DNA of 64,000 bases from Agrobacterium tumefaciens (GCA_025559845.1 CP048470.1:1-64000); one strand, 5' to 3'; positions 41,038 through 50,069 are shown, numbered from the stretch's first letter. The notes: generated from the letters alone by a model not told the origin. Numbers and translations: made by a program.

Positions 41038-41904
41038 TTAGTATTGCACCGGGGGCTTTTTTTCCAGCCAAGTTAGAAACTGGGTATCGTAGAAGGTTGC
41101 ATTTAAAAGCGTCTTTGCATCAATCCAGCCATCATTATTGGCCTCTTGCCACCCATCCCCCCAAGAGTTGCGAACCTTGAGAGAGTCAACACAGGCACCC
41201 GAGCGATTGCACATCTGGCGATAGCCTTCGATCACAACAGCATGAGCAAATCCGGCACTAGCGCATTGTGCGGTGCTTTTGAACTCAGGCTTCAGAACCG
41301 CGCAGAAGTTTATTGCCAAGGGCCTCTTCAGGTTTGCGATGACATCCCTGATCTGGTTGATTACCTCAGCGTAGGTAGGTCGCTTACCCTTGTCCTGATC
41401 TTCATTACTCGGCCAAAACTTGGGTTTGTCCATGCGACTACCCGTGCTGAGCTGGTCCATCCAAGCCTCGGCACATTTCTCCGGGACAAGTAACTTGTCC
41501 AGCACCAGCGGCCATCGCGCTTGAGAGAATGCGGTTTGAATCGTCTCTATGTCCGGCTGCAGAATGAAGTCACGCTTGAGAACCATGGCTTGCTCGGGAG
41601 TAAGTCTGGTCCCCCCTAACATCTCGTGAAAGCCCTTCAACTTGTCCCATAAGCCGCCTTGGATGCCGCCATCAAGCGCCCCGGTGATGTCCGGCGAGAC
41701 ACCTTTGAGAAAGTGTGCATTATCAGGCACGCAATCGAGCGAGATGGTACTGTCTGCATACCAGACACTCAGCAACACGTCATAAGTGCTGCCGCCCTGC
41801 GGAATGCCTTCGTATTTATACCGATTTCTTTTATCGTCCTGATCTTCGATCCTCTGGCTGAAACGCGCCAGGTCGATCATGGATACCTTCTCCACATCAG
41901 GCAC
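41038..41904 (-). CDS. Papain-like protease, main part (catalytic His and Asn)
   Basis: This 288-residue frame starts at GTG 41904 without a ribosome site. It contains the second half of a C1-type papain fold: CASAGFAHAVVIEGYRQMCN with candidate catalytic His221 and VRNSWGDGWQE with Asn246, plus CNRSGAC disulphide-type cysteines. The catalytic Cys is in the upstream frame (41,907-42,137), which carries the signal peptide. The two would join into one about 360-residue secreted protease if one base were added in the T-run 41915-41918. Substrate and role are unknown. Confidence 0.6.
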   Translation of the reverse strand: MPDVEKVSMIDLARFSQRIEDQDDKRNRYKYEGIPQGGSTYDVLLSVWYADSTISLDCVPDNAHFLKGVSPDITGALDGGIQGGLWDKLKGFHEMLGGTRLTPEQAMVLKRDFILQPDIETIQTAFSQARWPLVLDKLLVPEKCAEAWMDQLSTGSRMDKPKFWPSNEDQDKGKRPTYAEVINQIRDVIANLKRPLAINFCAVLKPEFKSTAQCASAGFAHAVVIEGYRQMCNRSGACVDSLKVRNSWGDGWQEANNDGWIDAKTLLNATFYDTQFLTWLEKKPPVQY

Positions 41905-41906
41905 AC

Positions 41907-42137
41907 TTACACAATTTTGTTGTCTTTTTCATAACACTTGAATTCGTCAAGTAGGGTTGCAGCTACCGCCGCATAACATATTGGTAGACCGCCCTGGTGT
42001 CTTGTCTTGGGCATTGTCTCAACAATACATTGGTTCCTTACTATAGAGTATTTCTTGTCGACCTGGTTCATGTTCCATTCGGCATAGCATTTACCGGACA
42101 TGCCGACGAATGCGAGCAGAAAGAAAATAAATCGCAT
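41907..42137 (-). CDS. Papain-like protease, N-terminal part (signal peptide and catalytic Cys)
   Basis: A 76-residue frame; the start at 42137 gives a clear signal peptide (MRFIFFLLAFVGMSGKCYA). RHQGGLPICYAAVAATLLDE holds the candidate catalytic Cys54 in the papain context (QG..xxCYAxxA). The stop TAA falls 3 bases before the downstream frame. Reading past it in the other frame (KNCVSVPDVEKV) connects smoothly, so this is one gene with a frameshift or, less likely, a slippage site. The region 42,138-42,705 upstream has no recognisable gene. Confidence 0.55.
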   Translation of the reverse strand: MRFIFFLLAFVGMSGKCYAEWNMNQVDKKYSIVRNQCIVETMPKTRHQGGLPICYAAVAATLLDEFKCYEKDNKIV

Positions 42138-42705
42138 GGCAAACCTGCTGATTTGGAAATATTTCCATATCGATATCACTTGCCGGCCATTCTTTTCAAT
42201 ATCTATGATACTTTGGTGACTCACAAAATAGGTAAACTATCTCCAACTTGTTGAGTGTGTGGAGTAAATCACCGATGCACACCGAATCCTCATCTACGGC
42301 AGCAATCGGGACCATTGCGAACAATTCCAATTCTGATCTCGAAGACTGCTCTAGTGATGAAGTATAGTTCTGAAGAGTACGAACGAACGCTCCGGCTGCT
42401 AGATTCGGCAGGTGATCGAGAAGATCGGATGATTACTGGCCACGCGACCGGCGGTTTCTGATCGGCAATTGCCTTGAGGACCTCGAAGTCTATCACCGCA
42501 CGCGGCTCGATGCGCGCGACTTCGCTGGCGACCTTGGTGCAATGCCAGTATTCACCGGCGTTTCCTTGTGCGCGATTGCATGCGGCTCTTCGCTGCACTT
42601 GATAATAGGCTTTGAGCGGGTCAACGGCAGCAAGCCGTCTGGCAGCGTCCTACCAACGGCGGCGGATCGCCCGACGAGGCTCGATCCATTGCCGCAGGAA
42701 TTGTA
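42138..42705. other. Intergenic, no gene recognised
   Basis: Several frames of 60-110 residues exist on both strands but none has a domain or ribosome site. The most protein-like one (leftward, ending VASEVARIEPRAVIDFEVLK) has no identifiable start. Confidence 0.35.
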
Positions 42706-43510
42706 TCATGGCAGGCCCCGCGGCAGTGTCAGGAGCTCTGATTGGGGAATCCAGATTGCCGAGGTCTTGTCCCCGAACGGCACGGCAGAGCCCTCGAAGG
42801 CGCATATCCCAACCCATGCACAGATGACAGCGTCGAGCGTATCCTCGAACGCCTTCAGTTGCCATGACGGCGCCTCGAAGTGAGGAAGCTGCAAGACAGC
42901 AGACGCGCCTCGTAGGTTCTCATCAAGGCAGGCGACGATCCTCCGCCAGGTTTCGAAAAGCTTGGCGCGACGGCCGGCGGGGCTTTCTCCTGGCCAATAC
43001 TTACGGATCTTCCCGTGCTTGTAGGGCAGACGCCTTTCGGCGCACATCAATTCGACCAAGGCCGGATGCGGATAGACCTCCAACAGGCCAGGCACATCAA
43101 CCTTTTCCGTCAGCAACCGGTATCCGCACTGTTCAAAACTGCCTCTCAGATCGTCGCTGATTTTGCCGGGCCGCGTCGCGCTCGGCGTGTGCGTACTGCA
43201 ATGCCGGGCGCCATAATGAGCCGAGACCAGATTGTCTGAAACTCGTCGTGCCTTGATCGGCTCGAGAGACAGGGGCATGTCCACGGCAACAAGGTCGACC
43301 GGAACTCCAGCGATTTTCCCTGCTGCAGCAAGGAGAGTTGCAGCCTTCGGGACCGAGCCTGACGGCCTGGAAATGGAAACCACGCCCGCCTCGGCGTGGT
43401 CCAGAAGATGACTGTAGGACGGCCCCGCGAAGATCAGGTGCCAATTGTTATCCATGGAGGAAACCAACGCGACGCCACTCGGCTGCATCGATTCCCAGAA
43501 TGGTTGTCAA
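42706..43510 (-). pseudogene. DUF429 (RNase H-like) protein with displaced N-terminus
   Basis: From ATG 43488 a 260-residue DUF429 protein is readable (VDMPLSLEPIKARRVSDNLV, ARHCSTHTPSATRPG, LEVYPHPALVELMCAERRLP, KHGKIRKYWPGE). The expected first strand with the acidic motif is found just upstream in another frame: TTG 43510 behind GGGAGG reads TTILGIDAA and then frameshifts. A small deletion after GIDAA thus removed the join to QPSGVALVSS. If ATG 43488 is used, the protein lacks that conserved aspartate. It is adjacent (17 bases) to the exonuclease gene, in the same direction. Confidence 0.55.
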
Positions 43511-43527
43511 CGACCCCTCCCGACCAT

Positions 43528-44499
43528 TCAGAAAGACCGGAAGCGATCGCACGCCGTCAGATACTTGACCGGCGGATCGGCATCCCAGCGATAGATTTCC
43601 ATCCGCAAAAAATGCAGTTCCTCCTCCAGCTTCTCTTCGGACAGTTCCACCCACCAGGATTTCGGGCGACCGTCGGAACCGTCCGACCAGCGGTAACCCC
43701 GCGCTCTCAGATGATCCTTCATGTCATAGGGGCTGTTCTCAGCATAAATTCGGACGCGAGTGCGCTGGCTGGCATGATAAAGTTCCGAAAACGGCGTGAT
43801 GGTTGCGCCCAGTCTGGCCCGCGCAAGGATTTCCAAAAGGGCGAAACAATCATCGACCGCGCGATGACCTTCGTGGAAATATCCGGATTGGCCGATCAGA
43901 TAACCGAGCTTTCTGCCCTCGAAGCCGCGCGCAGGCCAGTCGATTTCCGAGACGGAACAGGCCCAGGCCTTATTGACGAAAATCCGAGAAAGCGCCTCAC
44001 AGAAGGGACGATCGAATGCAGCATTATGCGCGATGATGAGATCGGCAGGCTCGATAAGGGCATTCAGCCGAGCGGTGTCGATAACGTGCCCCGCGACCAT
44101 CTCATCTGTTATACCTGTCAGGCGGGTGATGTCGGCAGGGATAGTGATCGTCGGCTGCTGAAGTCCGCCATAGACACCTGTCACATCACCAAACTCTCCA
44201 TCGTCGTTGAAGGTGAAGGCGATCACGCCAATTTCGATGATCTCGTCGGTGCGATAGTTCAGGCCTGTGGTCTCTGTATCGAGAATGACCCCCTGGCGCG
44301 GAAATTCCGGCCGTGGGCGTGTGACGGTCGGACGTGGCTGAAGTTTTCTCAAGATGCGGTAGTTGCCGGTCGCTTCCAGACGGCGTGCCATATCTTCATT
44401 ACCAGCGCCGCCCATATCGTTCGCGGCAACCGACGGTCGAGCAGTTTGCGCCGCGGTTGGCGCAGCAGGAGCTGCGAAGAAGTCAAGTTGCGAGGCCAT
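43528..44499 (-). CDS. DnaQ-like 3'-5' exonuclease (DEDDh)
   Basis: A 323-residue protein. The exonuclease domain (about 70-240) has D74 and E76 in VILDTETTGLNY, DLIIAHNAAFDRPFCEALSR with the second-motif aspartate, and EGHRAVDDCFALLEIL with the DEDDh histidine and last aspartate. The extra C-terminal part (MKDHLRARGYRWSDGSDGRP) is a conserved DUF-type extension of rhizobial DNA polymerase III epsilon-like proteins, not seen in the housekeeping subunit. It may act in DNA repair or as a nuclease in an unknown system. Followed by the DUF429 gene. Confidence 0.85.
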   Translation of the reverse strand: MASQLDFFAAPAAPTAAQTARPSVAANDMGGAGNEDMARRLEATGNYRILRKLQPRPTVTRPRPEFPRQGVILDTETTGLNYRTDEIIEIGVIAFTFNDDGEFGDVTGVYGGLQQPTITIPADITRLTGITDEMVAGHVIDTARLNALIEPADLIIAHNAAFDRPFCEALSRIFVNKAWACSVSEIDWPARGFEGRKLGYLIGQSGYFHEGHRAVDDCFALLEILARARLGATITPFSELYHASQRTRVRIYAENSPYDMKDHLRARGYRWSDGSDGRPKSWWVELSEEKLEEELHFLRMEIYRWDADPPVKYLTACDRFRSF

Positions 44500-44884
44500 T
44501 CCATTCCAATCCGGTTACAGCGGTCGAGCACACAATACGCACCAGTACCCGTGTGAGAACGACCGCCATGCCCCAATGCTTGGACCCGCGCGCTCAGTCA
44601 AGGTGCGGATATTGAATTGCGTTCACTGTTTCAGAGGGATTTGGACTAAGATGAGAATTGCGACGGCCAAACAGCCTCCAAAGCAAGGCGCCCGTTACAT
44701 CTTCGATCAAAGCTCGCCTCATATTTCCGCTCGCTCTCGGCTATGCCACCCAAGATTTACGAACTCGCAAACACAGTCCGTTCCCGTATCAATCGACCAG
44801 CGATGTTGAGTTCTCCCTTGGAGTCGGTGAGCACTTGGACTTCTCGGTGTTGCCCGGGCAAGCCTCTGAGTCCATAAGGTAACC
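44500..44884. other. Divergent intergenic region, no gene recognised
   Basis: Lies between the leftward exonuclease gene and the rightward J-domain gene and should hold both promoters. I see no palindrome or known box. Confidence 0.4.
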
Positions 44885-45490
44885 ATGACTCAAGATTCGA
44901 AAATATTCGTCGGCCTCCGGTCCACTCGTACGAGGTCCTCTTCTGTCAGCGAACCTTCAGGTCCGAGATGTCAGTGGGATGGGTGCGAAAAAAGCGGCAC
45001 CCACCGTGCGCCTGTGGGAGCAGGTGGTGAAGGACTTTTCCTTCTCTTCTGTCTTGAGCATGTGAAAGATTACAACAAGGGATACAGCTACACGGCAGCA
45101 CCAACGAATCCCGACGTCGCCCGTTATCAGAAAGAGGCAACGATCGGCTCCCGTCAAACCTGGGGAACTCGTGTTCAGGACGCAACGGAGATCCCGATGC
45201 CGTCAATGGAGCGCTCCGGCTCTGCGAAGACGCTTAATGCGCGCAGAACCGGCACGCAGGGACAGAAAAAGATCGGTCAGCAAGAGAGAAAGCTGAAGGC
45301 ACTTGAAGCCAAAGCTTTCGAAACGCTTGGTCTTTCCACCCAGGCCACGGCCAGCGAAATCAAGGGTCGTTACAAGGAAAGGCTCAAGATGCACCATCCC
45401 GACGCCAACGACGGAGATCGAAATTCTGAAGACGAGCTCCGCGCTGTGATTGGAGCCTACAGAATCCTTAAGTTAAACGGGTTTTGCTGA
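44885..45490 (+). CDS. J-domain protein with N-terminal zinc-type cysteines
   Basis: A 201-residue protein; AAGG precedes the ATG. The C-terminal J domain (about 143-200) reads AFETLGLSTQATASEIKGRY and KMHHPDANDGD with the invariant HPD, ending GAYRILKLNGFC. Residues 28-60 contain CQWDGCEKSGTH ... LFCLEHV, a putative zinc-binding cluster. The same layout occurs in a conserved rhizobial family of DnaJ-like molecular-chaperone proteins (about 200 residues). It should stimulate DnaK; a specific client is unknown. Confidence 0.85.
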   Translation: MTQDSKIFVGLRSTRTRSSSVSEPSGPRCQWDGCEKSGTHRAPVGAGGEGLFLLFCLEHVKDYNKGYSYTAAPTNPDVARYQKEATIGSRQTWGTRVQDATEIPMPSMERSGSAKTLNARRTGTQGQKKIGQQERKLKALEAKAFETLGLSTQATASEIKGRYKERLKMHHPDANDGDRNSEDELRAVIGAYRILKLNGFC

Positions 45491-45870
45491 GATCTGGCTC
45501 CTCTGGCATCTACAGATGGGATATTCCGAAATTAATGCGCGGCGAAAGACGCCGCAATTCCGAATGGCTTGCGTCAAGCCTTCATGGGGATCGGTGACGA
45601 GGCCGCCCCGCTGGCGTTGACAGCAATTTCTCCCCGTGGCTGAACGCTACCCTTCGGATTGGCCGGGATTCCGATCGGCTTCCGACGCTTACCGATCCGC
45701 ACGTCGGATAATTTCCCAAAGGTGATCCGGCTTAACGACAGTGTAGGTTGCCCGGTTGTCGCGACATCGAACGGCGAGCGGTTGCTTTCAACTCCACTTA
45801 TGGTGCATCGAAGCACATTCTTCGGGTGTCATTTCGCTCCAAGCCGGAACCGGCCCCCATTAAGGGGCGC
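45491..45870. other. Intergenic, weak hairpin
   Basis: Contains a short perfect hairpin GCGGCG-AAAGA-CGCCGC (45539-45555) about 50 bases behind the J-domain gene; it has no T-run, so termination is uncertain. A leftward 80-residue frame (45,574-45,816) has no recognisable domain and no ribosome site, and I do not count it as a gene. Confidence 0.35.
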
Positions 45871-45963
45871 CTAGCGGCGAAGGCTGGTCGGAATCAGAAG
45901 TAGGATCAGCAACACCGCAAAAGCCAACGCTGCGGCCGATGGAGCGCTCAGAGACGCACCCAT
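45871..45963 (-). CDS. Possible 30-residue membrane protein overlapping the upstream gene
   Basis: ATG 45963 with GAGGAAAAT directly upstream lies within the last codons of the preceding gene, in another frame, as with translational coupling. MGASLSAPSAAALAFAVLLI then LLLIPTSLRR is a single transmembrane helix with positive end, typical of small membrane proteins. There is no other evidence of expression. Confidence 0.4.
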   Translation of the reverse strand: MGASLSAPSAAALAFAVLLILLLIPTSLRR

Positions 45964-46397
45964 ATTTTCCTCAACGACGTTCCGAGGGAACGAGCGACCT
46001 GCAAATCCTGTTCTTCTGTCGTGTCCGGTACGTACGGATTGAGAACTTCCAGGGCGAACCGACCGAACGCGGCTGGCCATACGTACCTGAGATTGTTCAA
46101 GGACAAGTGAGCGCCACAGCAGCCAGCCGCCACGTCGAGGTTTTCAAAGTCTGTCGCAAAAGCGGCGTTCATGGCGTCATCCCACCATGGCTCTGCATCC
46201 GCTCCGCAAGAACTGCACTTCACTCCTAACCAGTTTTCGCCCGGATTGTAAAACACGACCTTCTCTTCGAAGATATGCGATATCTGCTCCGCGTTCGGGG
46301 CGATTGATCTAAGCACCGCGATGGCCGCGGTTGCGTCGTCCACAGCAGGTGTAAAAAACGGATCGGTGGGTACGTATCGAAGAATGCTGTCTGACAT
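45948..46397 (-). CDS. Hypothetical protein with CxxC/CC motif
   Basis: A 149-residue soluble protein. GVKCSSCGADAEPWWDDAMN and LDVAAGCCGAHLSLNNLRYV hold four cysteines suited to a structural zinc. EEKVVFYNPGENWLGVKC and VWPAAFGRFALEVLNP look like conserved blocks of an immunity or DUF-type family, but I cannot name it. It could be translationally coupled to the 30-residue membrane protein downstream. The upstream stretch to 46,646 contains no gene. Confidence 0.6.
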   Translation of the reverse strand: MSDSILRYVPTDPFFTPAVDDATAAIAVLRSIAPNAEQISHIFEEKVVFYNPGENWLGVKCSSCGADAEPWWDDAMNAAFATDFENLDVAAGCCGAHLSLNNLRYVWPAAFGRFALEVLNPYVPDTTEEQDLQVARSLGTSLRKIWVRL

Positions 46398-46645
46398 TGG
46401 CTCTCGCAGTTATTTGCACATCATCCAAGAGGGCGGTTTGCCGTTCGATTCATGGAAAGTTCTTTTAAGCCGATGTAAGTCGGCAATAGCTCGCCTGGGG
46501 TCTTGAGCACCGTCCGCACGTCCTGATCGAAAGGGCGAAGGGACCTTGATGCCCGGCATTCCGTACAGCACCCGATCATTAAACCGGTGACACTTCCGGC
46601 ACATTCAGCCTGGACATCCCAGAAAAAGATCCGAAGGCGAAAAAC

Positions 46646-47329
46646 CTATCGTCCTTTCAGGATCGCCACGATTTCCGCATAGCCTCTCTTTTGCGCATGC
46701 TCGATCGGGGTCACGTTATCGCCGTCGGCAAGTTGTACATTTGCACCCGCATCGACAAGGCGCTTTACGATCTCAACGTGCTTCGGCCCGCCGTCACTCA
46801 AAATGATGGCTTCGAGCAGGGCTGTCCATCCGAGATTGTTGACGTGGTCTACATCGACACCTGCCGCAATGAGCGTCTCGACAGTCTCCACATGGCCGCG
46901 CTCTGACGCTGGTATCAGCGCTGTGCCTCCGTATCGATTGGTGCTTCGCAGGTCCGCTCCATGGGCAATCGTCAGCTTGAGGATTTCCAGATGCCCTCGC
47001 GCGCCTGCGTACAGATAGGGGCTATCCTGAATATCGTCCTTTGCATTTACATCCGCGCCAGCCTCGATCAACACGCGGGCAATTGCGACGTTGTTTGCAT
47101 GCGTAGCAACAAGCAAGGCAGTTTGCCGCCGCTCGTTCCGGACGTCCACATTCATTCCGGCCTTCAGCATAGCCGCAACGGCAGGCACATCGCCCTGCTC
47201 GACCGCATTGATCAGGCGGTAATCGTCGCTCTGCGACATCGCGGCTCCTAGGGTCATCAACAGAACGATTGCCCCCAAACAAAGCCTGCGGCCAGAGACA
47301 ACCAGCACTCTTACTCCTCGAGATAGCAT
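46646..47329 (-). CDS. Exported ankyrin-repeat protein (paralogue of the one at 9.9 kb)
   Basis: A 227-residue protein with an N-terminal signal (RLCLGAIVLLMTLGAAMSQ) and ankyrin repeats from residue 36 to 226 (RQTALLVATHANNVAIARVL, DSPYLYAGARGHLEILKLTI, GGTALIPASERGHVETVETL, GWTALLEAIILSDGG). It shares repeat order, spacing and many identical residues with the protein at 9,924-10,568, so a duplication is evident, although 36 kb separate them. No cytochrome b561 partner is nearby. Likely a periplasmic protein-interaction scaffold. Confidence 0.85.
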   Translation of the reverse strand: MLSRGVRVLVVSGRRLCLGAIVLLMTLGAAMSQSDDYRLINAVEQGDVPAVAAMLKAGMNVDVRNERRQTALLVATHANNVAIARVLIEAGADVNAKDDIQDSPYLYAGARGHLEILKLTIAHGADLRSTNRYGGTALIPASERGHVETVETLIAAGVDVDHVNNLGWTALLEAIILSDGGPKHVEIVKRLVDAGANVQLADGDNVTPIEHAQKRGYAEIVAILKGR

Positions 47330-47495
47330 GAATTAGGCCCACCTTTCCCTATGAGAAGAACCTGGGAATTGACGTCAAGGAACGCAGATGCATGGCAAGC
47401 ACAATATCCCCCTTCTCGACGCGAGGATCCGGATTTCCAGCATTTCTCCAAGGCTGCCAGGAAACAAGGATCCATCCGAACAGGCAAGCAAGCTC

Positions 47496-47825
47496 CTACC
47501 GGGCAACAACCCTGATGTTCAACGGCGCGGCGCCGTCAATGATTTCAAGCAATCGATCGATATTCGGGTGAGCACCGGGTCGCTTCTTTGCATCGTCACC
47601 GTGTTCGGCGAAAACATCGACCGCGTGGGTGGCAGCCTCCACATTGAGCACACCGAAGCATTGCTGGAGATATTGGTAGACTGCGAGCGACCCCTGTTTG
47701 CCGGGCTGGTTTTCGATCGTCGCGACAATCACACCAGCCCCGTCGGTAAGGTCTATCCGAGCGACACCTTCAATGGACGGCAGACCTTGCAGATTTTCCT
47801 TGAACGAAGTCGTCGGCTGAATCAT
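47496..47825 (-). CDS. DUF2322-family protein
   Basis: A 109-residue protein; the start at 47825 (MIQPTTSFKENLQGLPSIEG) is chosen because GGAA precedes it and the family begins there. VARIDLTDGAGVIVATIENQ, GSLAVYQYLQQCFGVLNVEA and HPNIDRLLEIIDGAAPLNIR are the DUF2322 blocks, a small family of unknown function in proteobacteria. No operon partner is visible. Confidence 0.75.
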   Translation of the reverse strand: MIQPTTSFKENLQGLPSIEGVARIDLTDGAGVIVATIENQPGKQGSLAVYQYLQQCFGVLNVEAATHAVDVFAEHGDDAKKRPGAHPNIDRLLEIIDGAAPLNIRVVAR

Positions 47826-47869
47826 GACGGTTCCTTTTCCTGGGGGAATTAGCGATGCGTTTAGCAGCT

Positions 47870-48103
47870 TCAGCGTCCGGTCGCTACACTGCATCGTTTC
47901 TCCGGTGGCATGGCTATCATCACCTTCGCGTTAACCCCTGCGTGCACAAGGTGCTGTATCTGCAGAATTTGCAGCGTGATCGCGAAGCTGCCACAGCCTG
48001 CGTGTGTGAGAATTTTGCCTTCGGAGCTGATGTTCCACGCCAGTGGCTGCTCTTTGGGAATCGAACAGCCGCTCTCATGGATAGCGACCTTGGTGGAGCT
48101 CAT
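47870..48103 (-). CDS. Possible small hypothetical protein
   Basis: A 77-residue frame (MSSTKVAIHESGCSIPKEQP ... LQILQIQHLVHAGVNAKVMI). Its first 20 codons lie in a segment repeated near 56.04 kb, where the same start (MNSTTVIIW) also occurs, which lends slight support. No ribosome site or domain is clear, and a frame of 190 residues overlaps it on the other strand. Confidence 0.25.
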   Translation of the reverse strand: MSSTKVAIHESGCSIPKEQPLAWNISSEGKILTHAGCGSFAITLQILQIQHLVHAGVNAKVMIAMPPEKRCSVATGR

Positions 48104-48118
48104 TAGACTGGCAGCAAT
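48061..48118. repeat. 58-base repeat, copy 1 (copy 2 at 56,037)
   Basis: TCGAACAGCCG ... TGGTGGAGCTCATTAGACTG then GCAGCAAT matches 56037-56093 at about 78 percent of positions by eye. It covers the start of the small leftward frame on each side. Confidence 0.6.
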
Positions 48119-48840
48119 TTATTTCGGTAGTGACAGCGTTCCTGCGCTTCTAACGTCCATCCGGCCGTTGCAGGAGCTTCTGGTAAAAGCCGATATCGAA
48201 ATATTGCGGCACCGGGTTCGCGACCGTCTGGAACTCGACAGCGCCTACGATCTCAGCCGGCTTGAGCGCATTGTCGTTAGACAAACTGAAAAGGGCGCGG
48301 ATCGCCTGTTACTGCGATCCTCACCATCTGTGCAGGCGAAGGGTCTTGAAAAGATGCGAACTGCAGCGTGGATGCAAACGATTGAGCTATTGAACAGCGC
48401 CCCTCATAGGACGCTGGTCTGTCTGGCAGACTTAACGATGTTTGCCGTTTGGAACGCAACCAATTTGAACGACTGCGTGTAAGGACGACGCCGAACCTCG
48501 AAAGTTCCTGCACTTTTTTCAGCGTTCAATACGCTTTTTGCTCTGCGACAGCATGCGCTGAGCCTAACGTGTCCGCGCGCAGACGAGTGCCTCCCACAGT
48601 TTCTGGCCGACATGCCAACGTGTATGTTCTGAACCGTGGGTCATTGGATCGCTTTATGATGTGAACTCTTGAAGGCTTTATAGAGGAAACAGGCGGCGGG
48701 CTGCAGTCGGGAGCTTGCATCGCAGCGATGCATTTTCGCATTGCCCGGTGTTGTCGCGGACCGTACTTTGCCCAAAGGGAGCGTTTCTTTTCAGAAACAC
48801 TTGCAATAGATTAGCTCGACCAAGAGAGTTCAGGACAAGT
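48119..48840. other. Intergenic, no gene recognised
   Basis: A rightward frame runs to 48,482, but its composition and overlap with other frames do not support a gene. The last 100 bases should carry the promoter of the LysR regulator gene. Confidence 0.35.
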
Positions 48841-49752
48841 ATGCAACTCCCCATCAAGTCGATCCTGGTTTTCCACGCAGCCGCACGGGCAGGAAGCATC
48901 TCGCGGGCAGCAGAAGAGCTGAGCGTGACACCATCCGCCGTCAGCCAGCAGATTCAATTGCTGGAAGGGCAACTCGGGGTGGCGCTTTTGGCGAAAGCCG
49001 GCCGCGGTATCGTTTTGACAGAGGCCGGCGAGCGATATTTCTCGATGATCGCCGATCAGATCGAGCGTATCGAAGACGCGACGGGAACGATCCGGGGCTT
49101 CAGGTCCATTACGACATTGACAGTGCGCGCTACCCCTACCCTGTCCAACAAATGGCTGCTGCCGCGCCTGAGCACCCTGCTCGACAAGCATCCCGACCTC
49201 GAGCTTCGCCTCGATGGCACCAACGAACCGACAGACTTCAACCAGGAAGCCGTCGATATCGAGATCAGGCATGGGGACGGCCGCTGGCCGGGCCTTTTCG
49301 TCGAGGGTGTCGCAGACGAGCAGTTCTATCCGGTCTGTTCTCCAGATTATGCACCGGCTGGCAGCATGAAGCCTGAAGACCTGCTTGATCATCGCCTGAT
49401 ACATTCTGCAAAATCGCAAGCGCAGTGGAATGGCTGGTTTCCGCTAGCCGGAATCGCTCCGAAAGAACGTTGGCGCCGTATCCTGTTCGACCGAAGTCAC
49501 ATGGCGATTGACGCTGCGGTCCGGGGCATGGGCATCGCTCTCGAAAGCACGCTCATGATGGGTGACGAAATTGAAAGCGGGCGTCTGGTCTGCCCGGTGG
49601 CTTCCCCGCCAATCGTCAGGATTACGACACAATGGATCGTTTGTCCGCGTGATCATCTTCGGCAGAAAAAGGTGCGTATATTTCTCGAGTGGCTGCGAAT
49701 GGAAAAGGAGGCTTGGCAGACAGCCTATCCCTCGGGCTCGCTGTCCCGTTGA
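48841..49752 (+). CDS. LysR-family transcriptional regulator (GcvA-like)
   Basis: A 303-residue regulator; the ATG at 48841 begins with MQLPIKSILVFHAAARAGSI and the helix-turn-helix SRAAEELSVTPSAVSQQIQL, typical of the family, so the longer frame from 48715 is not used. The effector-binding domain (about 95-300) contains LRLDGTNEPTDFNQEAVDIE, the GcvA-type RHGDG block and PVCSPDYAPAG. It is convergent with the TRAP operon (317 bases apart) and may regulate that operon or a distant one. Confidence 0.85.
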   Translation: MQLPIKSILVFHAAARAGSISRAAEELSVTPSAVSQQIQLLEGQLGVALLAKAGRGIVLTEAGERYFSMIADQIERIEDATGTIRGFRSITTLTVRATPTLSNKWLLPRLSTLLDKHPDLELRLDGTNEPTDFNQEAVDIEIRHGDGRWPGLFVEGVADEQFYPVCSPDYAPAGSMKPEDLLDHRLIHSAKSQAQWNGWFPLAGIAPKERWRRILFDRSHMAIDAAVRGMGIALESTLMMGDEIESGRLVCPVASPPIVRITTQWIVCPRDHLRQKKVRIFLEWLRMEKEAWQTAYPSGSLSR

Positions 49753-50069
49753 GCGAGCGGGATCAAGCAGTTCGGCCGCCGCCCTCTCCGCAAGCAGATT
49801 TGGCGGCAGCGTTATTTCAAGCCAGATTTCCTCTTCGTCGCCGCCGGGTACCCAGACGCGCTGAGATCAACTCAGAAGAGCCATATAAGAACAGGAAGCG
49901 AACCTCTGGTGCCGGTCTCGCAACAACTCCTGATCGCTACGCTTTAAAACCGAGAAGGCAGGCGGGACGCCGACCTATCTCTAATTTCCCTGCCCCACGA
50001 CTCCCATGACCACGAAAAACCTTGGGTATTTGGCCACTCCGAATGAAGGTGGCTTGCTGCCCTTCATGC
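49753..50069. other. Intergenic between convergent genes
   Basis: No terminator with T-run is visible between the LysR gene and the TRAP permease. A leftward frame of about 50 residues (RVWVPGGDEEEIWLEITLPP) has no start codon and may be a remnant. Confidence 0.35.

Noticed and set aside
45574..45816. Leftward 80-residue frame after the J-domain gene
   Set aside because: No ribosome site, no domain, and low similarity to typical codon use; treated as intergenic.
47910..48482. Rightward 190-residue frame after DUF2322
   Set aside because: No ribosome site or family; early part is cysteine-rich and antisense to a small frame; composition is unlike neighbouring genes.
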